Shown here in pieces: positions 1 to 8,370 of a stretch of DNA of 64,000 nt. Both the position numbers and the translations under genes were made by a program. Source of the DNA: Thermoleophilia bacterium UBA6103 (lineage in GTDB: Bacteria; Actinomycetota; Thermoleophilia; UBA2241). Under the pieces are notes generated by a model. The model searched no databases and was not told the DNA's origin. It worked only from the letters and a program-made list of their open reading frames with translations. The stretch lies in NCBI GenBank assembly GCA_002423545.1, contig DIWP01000019.1, forward strand, positions 46,200-110,199. The letters run 5' to 3'. Within the stretch, counting starts at the first letter, position 1; each line of letters begins with the position of its first letter.

Positions 1-187
1 GCGTGAAGCACAGCGGCAGCACGACCGTCTCCATGGCCAGCAGGCCCACCAGTCCCCAGAAGCCGTAGCGCACAAAGATGAAGAAGTCGAGGACGAGGCT
101 GCCGATCGCCAGGGCGGCGAACAGCAGGTACGCGATCGCCGTGCCGATCATCAGGAACACCGATCCGGCCGTCTCCCATCTGCTCAT
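1..187 (-). CDS. Membrane protein, N-terminal part (runs off window)
   Basis: Only the first 62 codons are in the window; the rest lies beyond base 1. ATG at 187-185 is preceded by an AGGGGA ribosome site. The peptide starts MSRWETAGSVFLMIGTAIAY and has two hydrophobic stretches (about residues 9-32 and 45-60) split by a short FVRYG segment, so it is an inner-membrane protein. No family recognised; function unknown. Confidence 0.55.
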   Translation of the reverse strand, partial: MSRWETAGSVFLMIGTAIAYLLFAALAIGSLVLDFFIFVRYGFWGLVGLLAMETVVLPLCFT

Positions 188-584
188 GGCCGTTCCCCTA
201 TGCGACTCATCACCACATATCGAGTCTGACCCCTCGCGGTGACGGAACCTCCGCCTTGCCGAGTGGCACGGCCACGCTCGGCGAGAGTCAGGGGTCGTGA
301 GCTTCGGCCTCGTCTGCCTCACCGACACGCTCGGACTCGAGGTCGGCCTGTGGGTCCCGTGCGACCTCTGAGCCACGGAGGCGGCCGAGCTGAGGCGAGG
401 CGACGAATCGTGACCCTTGCGCCGACCCGATCGTCTACCCCGCCCGGCCGTCGTCACCCTGGCGACTCCCCGTGACGTCCGGCATGCTTGGGCGTGAGCC
501 CGACCACCACCGTCTTCAGGGATTCGCCGCAACGTGAACAGTACACTATGATGTCTCGTATACTGTATCGACTCGGAGGATGGC
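188..584. other. Intergenic region, left toxin-antitoxin flank
   Basis: No convincing gene. The short frames here are G+C-biased shadows without good ribosome sites. The right end is AT-richer than its surroundings and holds the promoter and operator-like dyad of the Phd antitoxin gene. Confidence 0.5.
535..566 (+). promoter_or_regulatory. Promoter and inverted repeat upstream of phd-type antitoxin
   Basis: A -10 like TATACT at 559-564 lies 18 bases after a weak -35 (TGAACA, 535-540). The half sites ACAGTA (538-543) and TACTGT (561-566) are exact inverted repeats flanking the core promoter. Phd/YefM antitoxins normally bind such dyads to repress their own operon, so autoregulation is inferred. 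Confidence 0.5.
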
Positions 585-866
585 ATGGCTCTCTTCAGAC
601 CATCGGCAGACGTCCGGCCGGTCACGGAGTTCCGTGCCCACGCATCGCGCGTCATCGAGCAGGTGCAGACCACGAAACGCCCCGTGGTGCTCACCCAGCA
701 CGGCCGGAGCGCGGCGGTGCTGCTCGACGTCGAGGTCTACGAACGGCTGATCGACGAGGTGGCCGTCATCCGCGAGCTGCGCACTGCGGAGTCCCAGCTC
801 GACGCCGGCATGGGCATCCCGCATGAGGTGGTCGCCCAGCGGCTGCGGGAACGCCTCCCTAAGTGA
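585..866 (+). CDS. Phd/YefM family type II antitoxin
   Basis: 93-residue protein of normal length for the family. The N-terminal half has the Phd/YefM fold signature: conserved VTEFRAHASRVIEQV helix, then PVVLTQHGRSAAVLLDVEVY, the DNA-binding strand-helix part. The C-terminal tail (about 60-93) would wrap a toxin. ATG at 585 follows a CGGAGGAT ribosome site. Family members bind and silence a RelE/ParE or Doc toxin and repress their own promoter. The partner toxin directly downstream survives only as a fragment (865-948), so this antitoxin appears orphaned. A nearly identical decayed copy is at 1718-1999. Confidence 0.88.
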   Translation: MALFRPSADVRPVTEFRAHASRVIEQVQTTKRPVVLTQHGRSAAVLLDVEVYERLIDEVAVIRELRTAESQLDAGMGIPHEVVAQRLRERLPK

Positions 867-948
867 CGACCCCTACAGAGTCATGTATCGGCGGGGCACG
901 CAGTCCGTCGAGATAGCGGCGGTTCGAGACAGCGGCGGTCCACCATCA
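865..948 (+). pseudogene. Remnant of RelE/ParE toxin C-terminus
   Basis: Overlapping the antitoxin stop, the frame reads DDPYRVMYRRGTQSVEIAAV, which resembles the last strands of RelE/ParE toxins (pattern YRVxYRxxxxxVEIxAVxH). The N-terminal two thirds of the toxin, including the usual catalytic helix region, are missing, and no start is present. Inferred to be what is left of the cognate toxin after an internal deletion. Confidence 0.5.
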
Positions 949-1012
949 CACGCGCCGAGCCGCGGAGTGAACCATGCGCTGACCGTCATGCCCGACTACC
1001 GCTCTTCGCTGC

Positions 1013-1357
1013 TCACTCGCCGTCTTGATCGAGCAACGGCTCCAGCGCCGCCATAAGGCCCGGCAGCTCTTCTACCACGACGGCCCAGACGATGTCGTAG
1101 CTGACGGATCTATAGCCGTGGACCAAGCGATGGCGCATGGCGATGATCTCCCGCCAGTCCACGCCGGGATGAGCTTCCTTGAATGAAGCGGACAGCTGGC
1201 TGGCCGCTTCTCCGATCGTCTGGAGACTGTGGGCGACCGCCTTGCGCGTGCGCCTGTCGGCCACGAAATGGTCATGGTCATAGCCGTACGTGAACTCCAG
1301 CGCATCGCGTGCCTCAAGAACTATGTCTTCGACCAGCACCGGATCGTCAGGCTGCAT
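1013..1357 (-). CDS. hepT: HepT-like RNase toxin (DUF86)
   Basis: 114-residue all-helical HEPN protein. The signature R-x4-6-H is present as RHRLVHGY (about residues 74-81), the catalytic RNase motif of HepT. Its ATG (1357) is inside the end of the mntA gene (11-base overlap) with GAGGAG just upstream, so the two are translationally coupled. HepT toxins cut RNA and are neutralised by MntA, which in studied pairs adds AMP to the tyrosine next to the motif; the HxY tyrosine is present here. Length and motif indicate an intact toxin. Confidence 0.85.
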   Translation of the reverse strand: MQPDDPVLVEDIVLEARDALEFTYGYDHDHFVADRRTRKAVAHSLQTIGEAASQLSASFKEAHPGVDWREIIAMRHRLVHGYRSVSYDIVWAVVVEELPGLMAALEPLLDQDGE

Positions 1358-1646
1358 ACAGCTCCTCGGTGTGGCGCAGGACGCGCTTCTTCATCAGCGG
1401 GTTCAGGAACTCCGCCTCGACGAGGTCGATCGTGCGCCCGCCGAACAGCTCACTCAGCTCGTCGTAGATCTTGTAGATCTGCCTGCCTTCGAAGTCATCG
1501 AGGAACTCAACGAGCACGTCGACGTCGCTGTCCGGACCGAAGTCGTCCCGCAGCACCGAGCCGAACAGCGCCAGGCGCTTGACCGCCCTGCGGCGACAGA
1601 TCTCCTCGAGCTCGTCCTGAGAGAACTGGATGCGAGCGTGAGTCAC
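1347..1646 (-). CDS. mntA: MntA-type nucleotidyltransferase antitoxin
   Basis: 99-residue minimal nucleotidyltransferase. The GSVLRDDFGPDSDVDVLVEF segment (about residues 29-48) has the GSx10DxD metal-binding motif needed for catalysis, so the enzyme looks active. GTG at 1646 follows AAGGAGGTGTCGC. MNT antitoxins polyadenylylate (AMPylate) the HepT toxin; the hepT gene overlaps the 3' end. The pair sits between two copies of a Phd antitoxin gene, forming a small toxin-antitoxin cluster. Confidence 0.86.
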   Translation of the reverse strand: MTHARIQFSQDELEEICRRRAVKRLALFGSVLRDDFGPDSDVDVLVEFLDDFEGRQIYKIYDELSELFGGRTIDLVEAEFLNPLMKKRVLRHTEELYAA

Positions 1647-1717
1647 GCGACACCTCCTTCGAGGTCGCTGTCCGGCGACTCGATGGTCGCATCCTACACG
1701 CGAGCGAGCTTCGTCGT

Positions 1718-1999
1718 GTAGCTCTGTTCAGGCAATCGGTGGATGTCCGCCCGGTCACCGACTTCCGTGCTCACACGTCGGACGTGATCGAGCAGGTGTA
1801 GAACACGAATCGGCCCGTGGTGCTCACCCAGCACGGCCGGAGCGCGGCGGTGCTGCTCGACGTCGAGGTCTACGAACGGCTGATCGACGAGGTGGCCGTC
1901 ATCCGCGAGCTGCGCACCGCAGAGTCCCAGCTCGACGCCGGCATGGGCATCCCGCATGAGGCCGTGGCAGAGCGCCTCGGGGAGCGACTCCCGGTGTGA
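1718..1999 (+). pseudogene. Decayed duplicate of the Phd/YefM antitoxin gene
   Basis: Aligns base for base with 585-866. The start ATG has become GTA (1718-1720) and a TAG stop interrupts at 1798-1800, where the intact copy has CAGACC. From about 1810 to 1980 the two copies are almost identical, including silent positions. An internal GTG (1817) could give a 60-residue C-terminal fragment lacking the DNA-binding start. No toxin follows. The preserved identity means a recent duplication or gene conversion. Confidence 0.8.
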
Positions 2000-2015
2000 C
2001 AGCCCCGCTTCCCCG

Positions 2016-4550
2016 TCAGCGGCGCCAGACCTCGACGCGGTCGCGACCGTCGTCCTTGGCCTGGTAGAGCGCGGCGTCGGCCGCCTCCACAAGCTCCTCC
2101 AGAGACCCCAGCTCGGGCCGCCGGGTGCAGATGCCGGCGCTGACGGTCACCGACACCGACTCCTCGTCGATGCCCGCGCCCGCGTCCTGTGCCGCCGCCA
2201 CCAGCGCCCGGCCGGCGGCGTCTCGGATCGCCCGGCGCAGGCGCTCCACGGTCGCCGTCGCCGTGTCGTCTGCCTGCTCGGGAAGCAGCACCGCGAACTC
2301 CTCGCCGCCGTAGCGAGCCGCCAGGTCCACGTCTCGCAGCCGGTCGCTCAGCACGCGGCCGATCGCCGCCAGCACGACATCACCGACCGCATGCCCCCAG
2401 GTGTCGTTGACGAGCTTGAAGTGATCCACGTCGATCATGACCAGCGACAGGGTGCTGCCGTAGCGCTCGGCGCGCAGCACCTCGGCCCGGGCGCGCTGCA
2501 GGAAGTGGCGCCGGTTGGCGAGACCGGTCAGAGGATCGGTGAGCGCCTGCTCAAGCGTGGCTTCGTAGAGCCGCGCGTTGTTGATGGCTATCGCCGCGTG
2601 ATCGGCGAGGGCCTGAGCCAGGGCGGCCTCCTCCGACTCGTAGGCCGCCGTGGAAGCGGCCCGGACCACCAGGAACCCCTGCAGCTCGTCGCGCAGCACC
2701 AGCGGAGCGGCGACCCAGGCCGAGGAAGAGGCCTGGCGCGAGGCGACCGGCGCGTCCGCGGTGGCGCGCCCGCCGTCCGCGGCCACGGAGCGCCGGCGCC
2801 GAGCGGCGCTCACGAGGCGCTCGTCGTCGCGCAGCAGCACGGTCGCCTCGTCATAGGGCACCACCCGCTCCAGCTGCTCGAGGATGGCCCGCAGCACCTG
2901 GTCCACATCGAGCGCCGACGTGACGATCGAGGCCGCCGAGCGCAGCGTCTCGGTCTCGCGGACGCGCTGCTCGACGGCGGCGAACAAGCGTGCGCCGGAG
3001 ACGGCGACGCCCAGCTGACGGGCGATGGCCGCTGCGAAGGCCTCGTCGGAGACCGGATCATCATGCTCTGTCCGGTCCACCAGGCAGAGCGAGCCGAGCA
3101 CCTTGCCCTCATGCTCGATGGGAGCCGTCGCGTAGCCGCGCATGCCGAACGGCGCCAGTGCCTCACAGGCCATGCGGCGAGCGCTGGGCGCCGCCTGCGG
3201 GTCACCGGCACTCGCCAGCTCGACCAGCCGGGCACACGGCGTGCCCTCGTAGCCGTCGTGCTGAAGCATCCGCAGCAGCTCGTCGGGCACGCCCTCGCTG
3301 GCGGCGAGCGTCAGCCGACCGGAGGCCGTGTCGATCAGGCTCACCAGCGCGCCGCCGTAGCCGGTCACCTCGATGATGCGCGGCAACGTGGCGGCGAGCA
3401 TCTGGCCCATGCGCGGTGACGACGAGAGCGCCGCCCCCACGGCGTTGAGGCCGGCGAGCTGCCGGTTGCGCAGCTCCACCTCCTCGTAGCTGCGCGCGTT
3501 GGTCACCGCCAGCGCGCAGATCGGCGCCAGCGACGCGGCCAGGTTGAGATAGTCGGGGACGTGGTCGGGGAAGGCGCAGCCGGCTACCAGCAACTCCCCG
3601 AGCAGCTCGTCCTGGCGCTCCAGGCGGACGGCGAAGCCGCCGAGGTCGGCGAGCTGCACCGCCGGCCCGTCCATCGCCGCCAGCGCGTCGGCGGCTACGG
3701 CCGGCGAGATGCCGTCCGAGAGCGTGCGCGTCACGGCCGGCAGCACCCTGCCGCCGCGCCGCGGCTCAAACATGACGAGCGCCGGCGCGAACAGCATCTC
3801 GGCGATGTCCAGGATCCGTTCTATGGCTTCCGGCTCCTGGCGGACGCCGGCGAGGCCGCCGAGCATGTCGACCGACATGGCGTAGTCGGCCGCTCGGCGC
3901 TCCGCCACGGCGACGCGCCGCTGGGCATTTCGCAGAGCCGCCTCGCCACGGTGGCGGGCGATCAGCCGGGCCACGAACAGCCGCAGGGGCGTCAGGCCCA
4001 CCTCGTCGATCGTCGCCGGCAGGCCCAGGAAGTCGGCCAGCTCACGCAGTCGGGCGCCGGCGTCCTCGTCGACCCCGGTGTCCAACAGCACAAGCTCGTC
4101 GGCCGACTCGGCGAAGAACTCCGCCGCGGTGGCGCGATCGAACCCCAGACGGCCGATGGCGTCCCGCCAGTCGGCGAGCCAGCCCGCGGTGACGACATGC
4201 CGGCCGGCGTCGTAGTGACGCTGCAGCTCCGCCTCGCCGACGATCGGCGCCAGGCACTGCGACACGCTCACCAGCCGCATGCCCTCATCAGCCGCCGGCC
4301 GCACGCCCTCGTCTGCCGTGAGATCGGCGAGCTCCCGCAGGCAGATGCCGCCGACCACGACGACGTCGTCGCCTCGCTCGCGATAGGTGTCGATGAGCTC
4401 GCGCAGCGGCCGCACATCCGGACGCGCCACGTCGCAGACACGCGGGAACGCCACCACGTGCACGTCGTCCGGCGCTTCTGCCGCCACGGCGGCGGCGAAG
4501 TCCGTCGCCAGATCGTGGCAGACGGCAAGACAGATCGGCGGAACGGCCAT
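2016..4550 (-). CDS. Diguanylate cyclase with GAF domains and an N-terminal DUF1638-like domain
   Basis: 844 residues. The C-terminal GGDEF domain (about 670-844) has the active motif YGGEEF and an intact RxxD product-inhibition site (RDVD) five residues upstream, so it should make cyclic di-GMP and be feedback-inhibited. The centre (about 240-660) reads as two or three GAF-type sensor domains. The N-terminal ~205 residues contain QCLAPIVGEAELQRHYDAG and HVVTAGWLADWRD, reminiscent of DUF1638 proteins often encoded beside corrinoid methyltransferases; that assignment is by pattern memory only. No transmembrane segment. It is the last gene of the corrinoid methyltransferase operon, 11 bases after the preceding stop, which suggests that methyl-donor status controls c-di-GMP. 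Confidence 0.8.
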   Translation of the reverse strand: MAVPPICLAVCHDLATDFAAAVAAEAPDDVHVVAFPRVCDVARPDVRPLRELIDTYRERGDDVVVVGGICLRELADLTADEGVRPAADEGMRLVSVSQCLAPIVGEAELQRHYDAGRHVVTAGWLADWRDAIGRLGFDRATAAEFFAESADELVLLDTGVDEDAGARLRELADFLGLPATIDEVGLTPLRLFVARLIARHRGEAALRNAQRRVAVAERRAADYAMSVDMLGGLAGVRQEPEAIERILDIAEMLFAPALVMFEPRRGGRVLPAVTRTLSDGISPAVAADALAAMDGPAVQLADLGGFAVRLERQDELLGELLVAGCAFPDHVPDYLNLAASLAPICALAVTNARSYEEVELRNRQLAGLNAVGAALSSSPRMGQMLAATLPRIIEVTGYGGALVSLIDTASGRLTLAASEGVPDELLRMLQHDGYEGTPCARLVELASAGDPQAAPSARRMACEALAPFGMRGYATAPIEHEGKVLGSLCLVDRTEHDDPVSDEAFAAAIARQLGVAVSGARLFAAVEQRVRETETLRSAASIVTSALDVDQVLRAILEQLERVVPYDEATVLLRDDERLVSAARRRRSVAADGGRATADAPVASRQASSSAWVAAPLVLRDELQGFLVVRAASTAAYESEEAALAQALADHAAIAINNARLYEATLEQALTDPLTGLANRRHFLQRARAEVLRAERYGSTLSLVMIDVDHFKLVNDTWGHAVGDVVLAAIGRVLSDRLRDVDLAARYGGEEFAVLLPEQADDTATATVERLRRAIRDAAGRALVAAAQDAGAGIDEESVSVTVSAGICTRRPELGSLEELVEAADAALYQAKDDGRDRVEVWRR

Positions 4551-4561
4551 GGCAGCCGGCC

Positions 4562-5614
4562 TCAGCCGCCGGACGCCTCCGTCAGCGGATAACGCCCGTA
4601 CTCACGCGTCGCCGCGACGATCTCCTGCAGCGTCTCGTCCGCCACCTGAAGCGGGATCTCACCGTGGTTGTCGCTGAGGATGAAGCCGCCACCCGGGCCG
4701 GCCGCGGCGATCGCCGCCCGCACCGCGGCGCGCGCTTCCTCTGGCGTCCAGCGGCACATCTCGATGCCGTTCAGGTTGCCGAGCACGCTGAGACGGCCGG
4801 CGCAGGCGGCCTTCAGCCGGCCGAGCTCCTCATGGGCGCTCACGCCCACCACAGCCGTGCCCGTCTCGGCCACCTCGGGGACTATGGGCAGGCAGCGCCC
4901 GGAGGCGAAGTGCGTGGCGGTGGGACCCTGGATCCGGGCCAGCGTCTGCCGGGCCACGGCGCCGCCCCACTGCTCGTAGCGCTCCGGCGGCGTGATATCG
5001 CTGGCGGAGACCGGGTCGAAGTAGCAGATGGCCGTCGCCCCGGCGGCGAGCTGGGCGTTGGCCCAGTCGACGCAGGACTCGATGTTCACCTGCATCAGCC
5101 GCTCGAAGAGCTCGGGACGCTCGTACATCAGCTCGATGTAGGCGTCGAAGCCCATCTGCATCACCGGCAGCGAGAACGGCGACATCACGACCCCGACGAT
5201 CGGCGCCTCGTCCGCCACCCGCTCCTTCATCAGCTCTATGGCGGTGAGGGCGCGGCCCAACGGAGCGGCGTCCGCGACCCGCAGCGGTTGGAGATCGCGG
5301 ATGTCCTCCGGCCGACGCAGTATGGGCTCACCCGAGTTGGCCGGGCCATCGTCCACCCACACCACGTCGCCGCCGCGGGCCTCCACCTCCAGGGGCGCGT
5401 ACAGGAAGCCGTAGAGGCAGTCGTCGCCGTACCTGGCTCGCAGTCGCAGCTGACCTTCTGCAATGAGAGCGGGATCGTGGAAGTACTCGCGCAGGGGAAC
5501 GCCGAGCTCACGGGCGCCATGCATGGTCACCAGCAGAAAGAGCGGCACCCGGTCCGGCTCCTGGTGGCCCAGAGTGGTCAGGACGCGTTGCATCGAACTC
5601 ATGCCGGGGCTCAT
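4562..5614 (-). CDS. Uroporphyrinogen decarboxylase-family (MtaA/MtbA-like) corrinoid methyltransferase
   Basis: 350-residue TIM-barrel protein of the UROD superfamily, close in length to MtaA/MtbA/CmuA-type enzymes. Recognisable parts are RVLTTLGHQEPDRVPLFLLV at the start and VLGNLNGIEM near the end. Family members move a methyl group between a corrinoid protein and a thiol such as coenzyme M or to tetrahydrofolate. ATG at 5614 overlaps the corrinoid protein stop (ATGA), so the two are coupled. The usual zinc ligands (HxC and a later Cys) are not obvious: the matching places read HFASGRC and SDNHGE, so metal binding or the acceptor may differ. Substrate unknown. Confidence 0.75.
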   Translation of the reverse strand: MSPGMSSMQRVLTTLGHQEPDRVPLFLLVTMHGARELGVPLREYFHDPALIAEGQLRLRARYGDDCLYGFLYAPLEVEARGGDVVWVDDGPANSGEPILRRPEDIRDLQPLRVADAAPLGRALTAIELMKERVADEAPIVGVVMSPFSLPVMQMGFDAYIELMYERPELFERLMQVNIESCVDWANAQLAAGATAICYFDPVSASDITPPERYEQWGGAVARQTLARIQGPTATHFASGRCLPIVPEVAETGTAVVGVSAHEELGRLKAACAGRLSVLGNLNGIEMCRWTPEEARAAVRAAIAAAGPGGGFILSDNHGEIPLQVADETLQEIVAATREYGRYPLTEASGG

Positions 5615-6348
5615 ATCTGCCTCCCGGTGTGCGGCGCAGGCTCGGACCCGCCGCTCGCGCCGTTCCCACCGGACCCGCCGCTCGCACCGTCCCTGCCGGC
5701 GGCGTCGCAGTAGGCGGCCAGCAGGCTGATGCCGTCGGCGGAGTTTCGGCCCACGGCGTCGGCGCCCACGGCGGCCGCCAGCTCGTCGTCGAACAGGAAC
5801 GGAGCCCCGCCCACGATCAGGTGCGGCGGACGAGGCAGCTCGTCGAGTCGCTGGCGCAGATCGCGCACGCGGAGCGCGGACGGCAGCATCAGGACAGACA
5901 CCATGAGGACCTCGATGGCGTCGGTCTCAACGGCCTCGGTCAGCGAGGCGACCGTGCGACGACCGTAGTCCTTGACCTCGAAGCCGCGGGCACGCAGCGC
6001 CGAGTACACCATGCGCTTGCCCAGAAGGTGATGGTCTTCAAGGACGGCGATCGCCGTCGGCGGCTGATCGGAGCGGCGGGGGTCGGCGGGCGGCAGGATC
6101 CGGTCCACCGCCCGCTCGCAGAGCCGGCCGCACATGTACACCTGCGACAGGGCGAGCTCCCCTCTCTCCCAGCGCTCGCCCACCGATTCCAGGATGGGGA
6201 TCACGAGCCCCTCCACGGCCGCGATGCGATCGGTACGCTCGAGCAGCCGATCGAGGCGGGCTTCCACCGCCTGGCGGTCCAGCGCCAGGAGGGCACTCTC
6301 GAACGAGCGCAGCTCCTGGTCCATCACGCCGGCTTCGACGTTAGTCAC
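5611..6348 (-). CDS. Corrinoid-binding protein (methyltransferase subunit, B12-binding)
   Basis: 245 residues from GTG 6348, chosen because AAGGAGG lies 5 bases upstream; the open frame extends further but lacks a better site. Helical cap domain about 1-90, then a B12-binding Rossmann domain with the lower-ligand motif DHHLLG (DxHxxG) at about 115-120, so the cobalt-coordinating histidine is intact. The last 25 residues are Gly/Ser/Ala low complexity. Such proteins shuttle methyl groups between a substrate-specific methyltransferase (for example an MttB) and a second methyltransferase. The next gene is the MtaA/MtbA-like enzyme, and the pyrrolysine mttB is 2 kb away on the other strand, making it a plausible partner. 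Confidence 0.83.
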   Translation of the reverse strand: MTNVEAGVMDQELRSFESALLALDRQAVEARLDRLLERTDRIAAVEGLVIPILESVGERWERGELALSQVYMCGRLCERAVDRILPPADPRRSDQPPTAIAVLEDHHLLGKRMVYSALRARGFEVKDYGRRTVASLTEAVETDAIEVLMVSVLMLPSALRVRDLRQRLDELPRPPHLIVGGAPFLFDDELAAAVGADAVGRNSADGISLLAAYCDAAGRDGASGGSGGNGASGGSEPAPHTGRQI

Positions 6349-6655
6349 GGCCACCTCCTTGTCCCGCCCGACGGCTCCACGTCCGCGGCGCCGGACTCCC
6401 CAGCGCGGTCCCTGGACGACCGGTCGCTTCGTCCACTGAATCGACAACGCCGTACAGGTACTTGAGTCAACCACCGTCATGCCCTCTCGAGCGCAACAAC
6501 AGCGGGCTGGCTGGCGAGCCCGGGAGTGCGCACACAGACTGCTTCTGGCCGGCCACCCAGGTGCCGGTGGTGCGGTGGCGCAGCAAGCCGCACATCGCCG
6601 ATCAACCTCCGATATGATCGAATCGACTCACCGACGTCGTACTGGAGGGGCCGTC
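6349..6655. other. Divergent promoter region
   Basis: Lies between the leftward corrinoid operon and the rightward exported protein. A TTGACT (minus strand, 6470-6465) could be a -35 for the corrinoid operon, but its -10 is weak. The ATG at 6614 is in frame with the exported protein and is an alternative start. Nothing else convincing. Confidence 0.35.
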
Positions 6656-8137
6656 GTGGGTAGCCGGCATGAAGCGCCGCACGCGTGCAAAGCGTCGCAG
6701 ATGTGTGGAGCGCCGCATGCGTGTGCAGCACTGCATGCATGTGAAGCGCCGCGTCCGCGCCCCCGCCCGCTCCGCATCGCCCTCGTCCTTGCCGCCGCGG
6801 CCCTGTTCCTCCTTGCCGCTCTGGGGGTCGCCGGCGCCTGGCCTACCCCCGCCGCCGCCTCCGGCACCATCAGCGGCATGGTCACCGACGCCTCCACCGG
6901 GGCCGGGCTCCCGGCGGTTTCCGTCCGCCTCACCCGGCTCGTGCCCGGCGAAGACCCGAACATGCCGTGGCAGTGGGCGGGCGAAGAGTCCACCACCGGC
7001 AGCGGCCCCGACGACAGCCCGCCGTACTGGCCCGACGGCTGGTTCTCCTTCACCGTCCAGCCCGGGCGCTACCGGCTCGAGTTCTACGACACGACCGGGG
7101 AGTACATACACGAGTGGTGGAAGCACAAAGGCGGCTCCACCACGGCCGACTCCATCTACCTGGCCGACGGAGCCACCTTCGATGCCGGCATGGCGCTGAC
7201 CCCCGGCGCGCACATCCGTGGCAGAGTCACCGATCGGGCCGGCACACCGCTCGAGGGCATCTACGTCAACGTGCACGCCGGCAACTGGTCCACGAGCGAA
7301 ACGTGGTCCGAGGACGAGACGGCCGCCGACGGCACCTACGATCTCGGCGGTCTGCCCACCGACAGGTTCGTCGTCGAGTTCCAGGATCTCAAAGACGACA
7401 TCTACCTCTACCAGTTCTGGCCGGACAAGCGGGTCTGCAGCGAGGCGACCCCCATCGCCGTGACCGCCGGCCAGACGACCACGTTGAACGCGGTCATGAA
7501 GCGGGCCGCCTCCATCAACGGGAGGGTCACCACCCTGGGAGGCGTGACCCTCCGCAACATCACCGTCTCGGCCCAGAAGCGCGATGCCAAAGGCCGACTC
7601 GTCACGGTCGTCGGCAGCGGTGGCGCGGTCGGCGACGATGGCTCCTATCGCATCCGGGGCGTGCCCGCCGGCAGCTACTTGCTGCAGTATCGCTGGTACG
7701 ACGAGGGCTACGACTTTCCGCGCAAGGCCATGTGGTACCCGGGGACGTTCTACGTCAGCCAGGCCCGGCGCGTGCGGGTCGCAGAAGGACAGTACCTCGA
7801 GGGCGTCGACATGACGCTGTGGGGAGACGCCCTGCCGCCCCTCACGCAGGCGCCCTCCGCAGTCAGGGCGCGCCGCGGGGCCGTCGCCAGGATCCGGTAC
7901 CGAGTCCGCGATGCCCGCTCGGGAGGCCCCACCGCCGACGTGACCATCAAGGTCAAGGACCTAAAGGGCCGCACTGTGAAGACCATCCGCATGAGCCGGC
8001 GCCGGGTGAACCGCTGGCTCACCTGCCGGTTCCGCTGCAACCTGAAACGCAAGAAGTACCGGTACATCGTCTACGCCGTCGACTCGGGTGCCAACCGGCA
8101 GAAGAAGGCCGGCCGCAACCTGCTGCTGGTCAAGTAG
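6656..8137 (+). CDS. Exported protein with carboxypeptidase-regulatory-like repeats
   Basis: 493 residues from GTG 6656, preceded by GGAGGGG; ATG 6614 is an alternative. A long N-terminal lead with Cys/His hexapeptide repeats precedes a strong signal helix (ALVLAAAALFLLAALGVAGA) and a possible cleavage after AAA. Three beta-sandwich units follow, each opening with a GxVTD-type strand (ISGMVTDASTGAGL, IRGRVTDRAGTPLEGIYV, INGRVTTLGGVTL), typical of carboxypeptidase regulatory-like domains. The last ~85 residues form a basic Ig-like module ending YIVYAVDSGANRQ..., shared with the RCC1 protein at 20237. Function unknown; probably cell-surface or secreted adhesin/scaffold. Confidence 0.75.
   Translation: MGSRHEAPHACKASQMCGAPHACAALHACEAPRPRPRPLRIALVLAAAALFLLAALGVAGAWPTPAAASGTISGMVTDASTGAGLPAVSVRLTRLVPGEDPNMPWQWAGEESTTGSGPDDSPPYWPDGWFSFTVQPGRYRLEFYDTTGEYIHEWWKHKGGSTTADSIYLADGATFDAGMALTPGAHIRGRVTDRAGTPLEGIYVNVHAGNWSTSETWSEDETAADGTYDLGGLPTDRFVVEFQDLKDDIYLYQFWPDKRVCSEATPIAVTAGQTTTLNAVMKRAASINGRVTTLGGVTLRNITVSAQKRDAKGRLVTVVGSGGAVGDDGSYRIRGVPAGSYLLQYRWYDEGYDFPRKAMWYPGTFYVSQARRVRVAEGQYLEGVDMTLWGDALPPLTQAPSAVRARRGAVARIRYRVRDARSGGPTADVTIKVKDLKGRTVKTIRMSRRRVNRWLTCRFRCNLKRKKYRYIVYAVDSGANRQKKAGRNLLLVK
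6672..6753 (+). repeat. 18-bp tandem repeat coding for Cys/His hexapeptides
   Basis: Four and a half imperfect 18-base units (6672, 6690, 6708, 6726, 6744), for example AAGCGCCGCACGCGTGCA. In the gene frame they give the hexapeptides APHACK, ASQMCG, APHACA and ALHACE, just before the signal helix of the exported protein. Confidence 0.8.
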
Positions 8138-8264
8138 GCGTCCGGCGACGCAGCCCCGGGTCGGCAACCGGCCTCCACTTCAAGTACCATCCCCGGCGGG
8201 AAGTCGGACGCTGCCGATGCGGGCCGACAGATCGCAGCGCGGCCGTGGACATGCGCGCCGCGGT

Positions 8265-8370
8265 GCACGCAGACACCGCCTCGAGCGGCGCCGCGGCGCC
8301 AGCGGAACGCAGGAAGACACCGCCATGAACGGCGCCGCAGCGCCGACGGAGCGCAGCAGACACCGCCCGT
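8265..8370. repeat. Degenerate 43-44 bp tandem repeat upstream of mttB
   Basis: The block ACACCGCC recurs at 8273, 8317 and 8360, each time with GGCGCCGC-rGCGCC and a GGArCGCA box between. GGCGCCGCGGCGCC in the first unit is a 14-base palindrome. The block ends 38 bases before the mttB start, so it could hold regulator sites or be part of the 5' leader. Confidence 0.6.
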
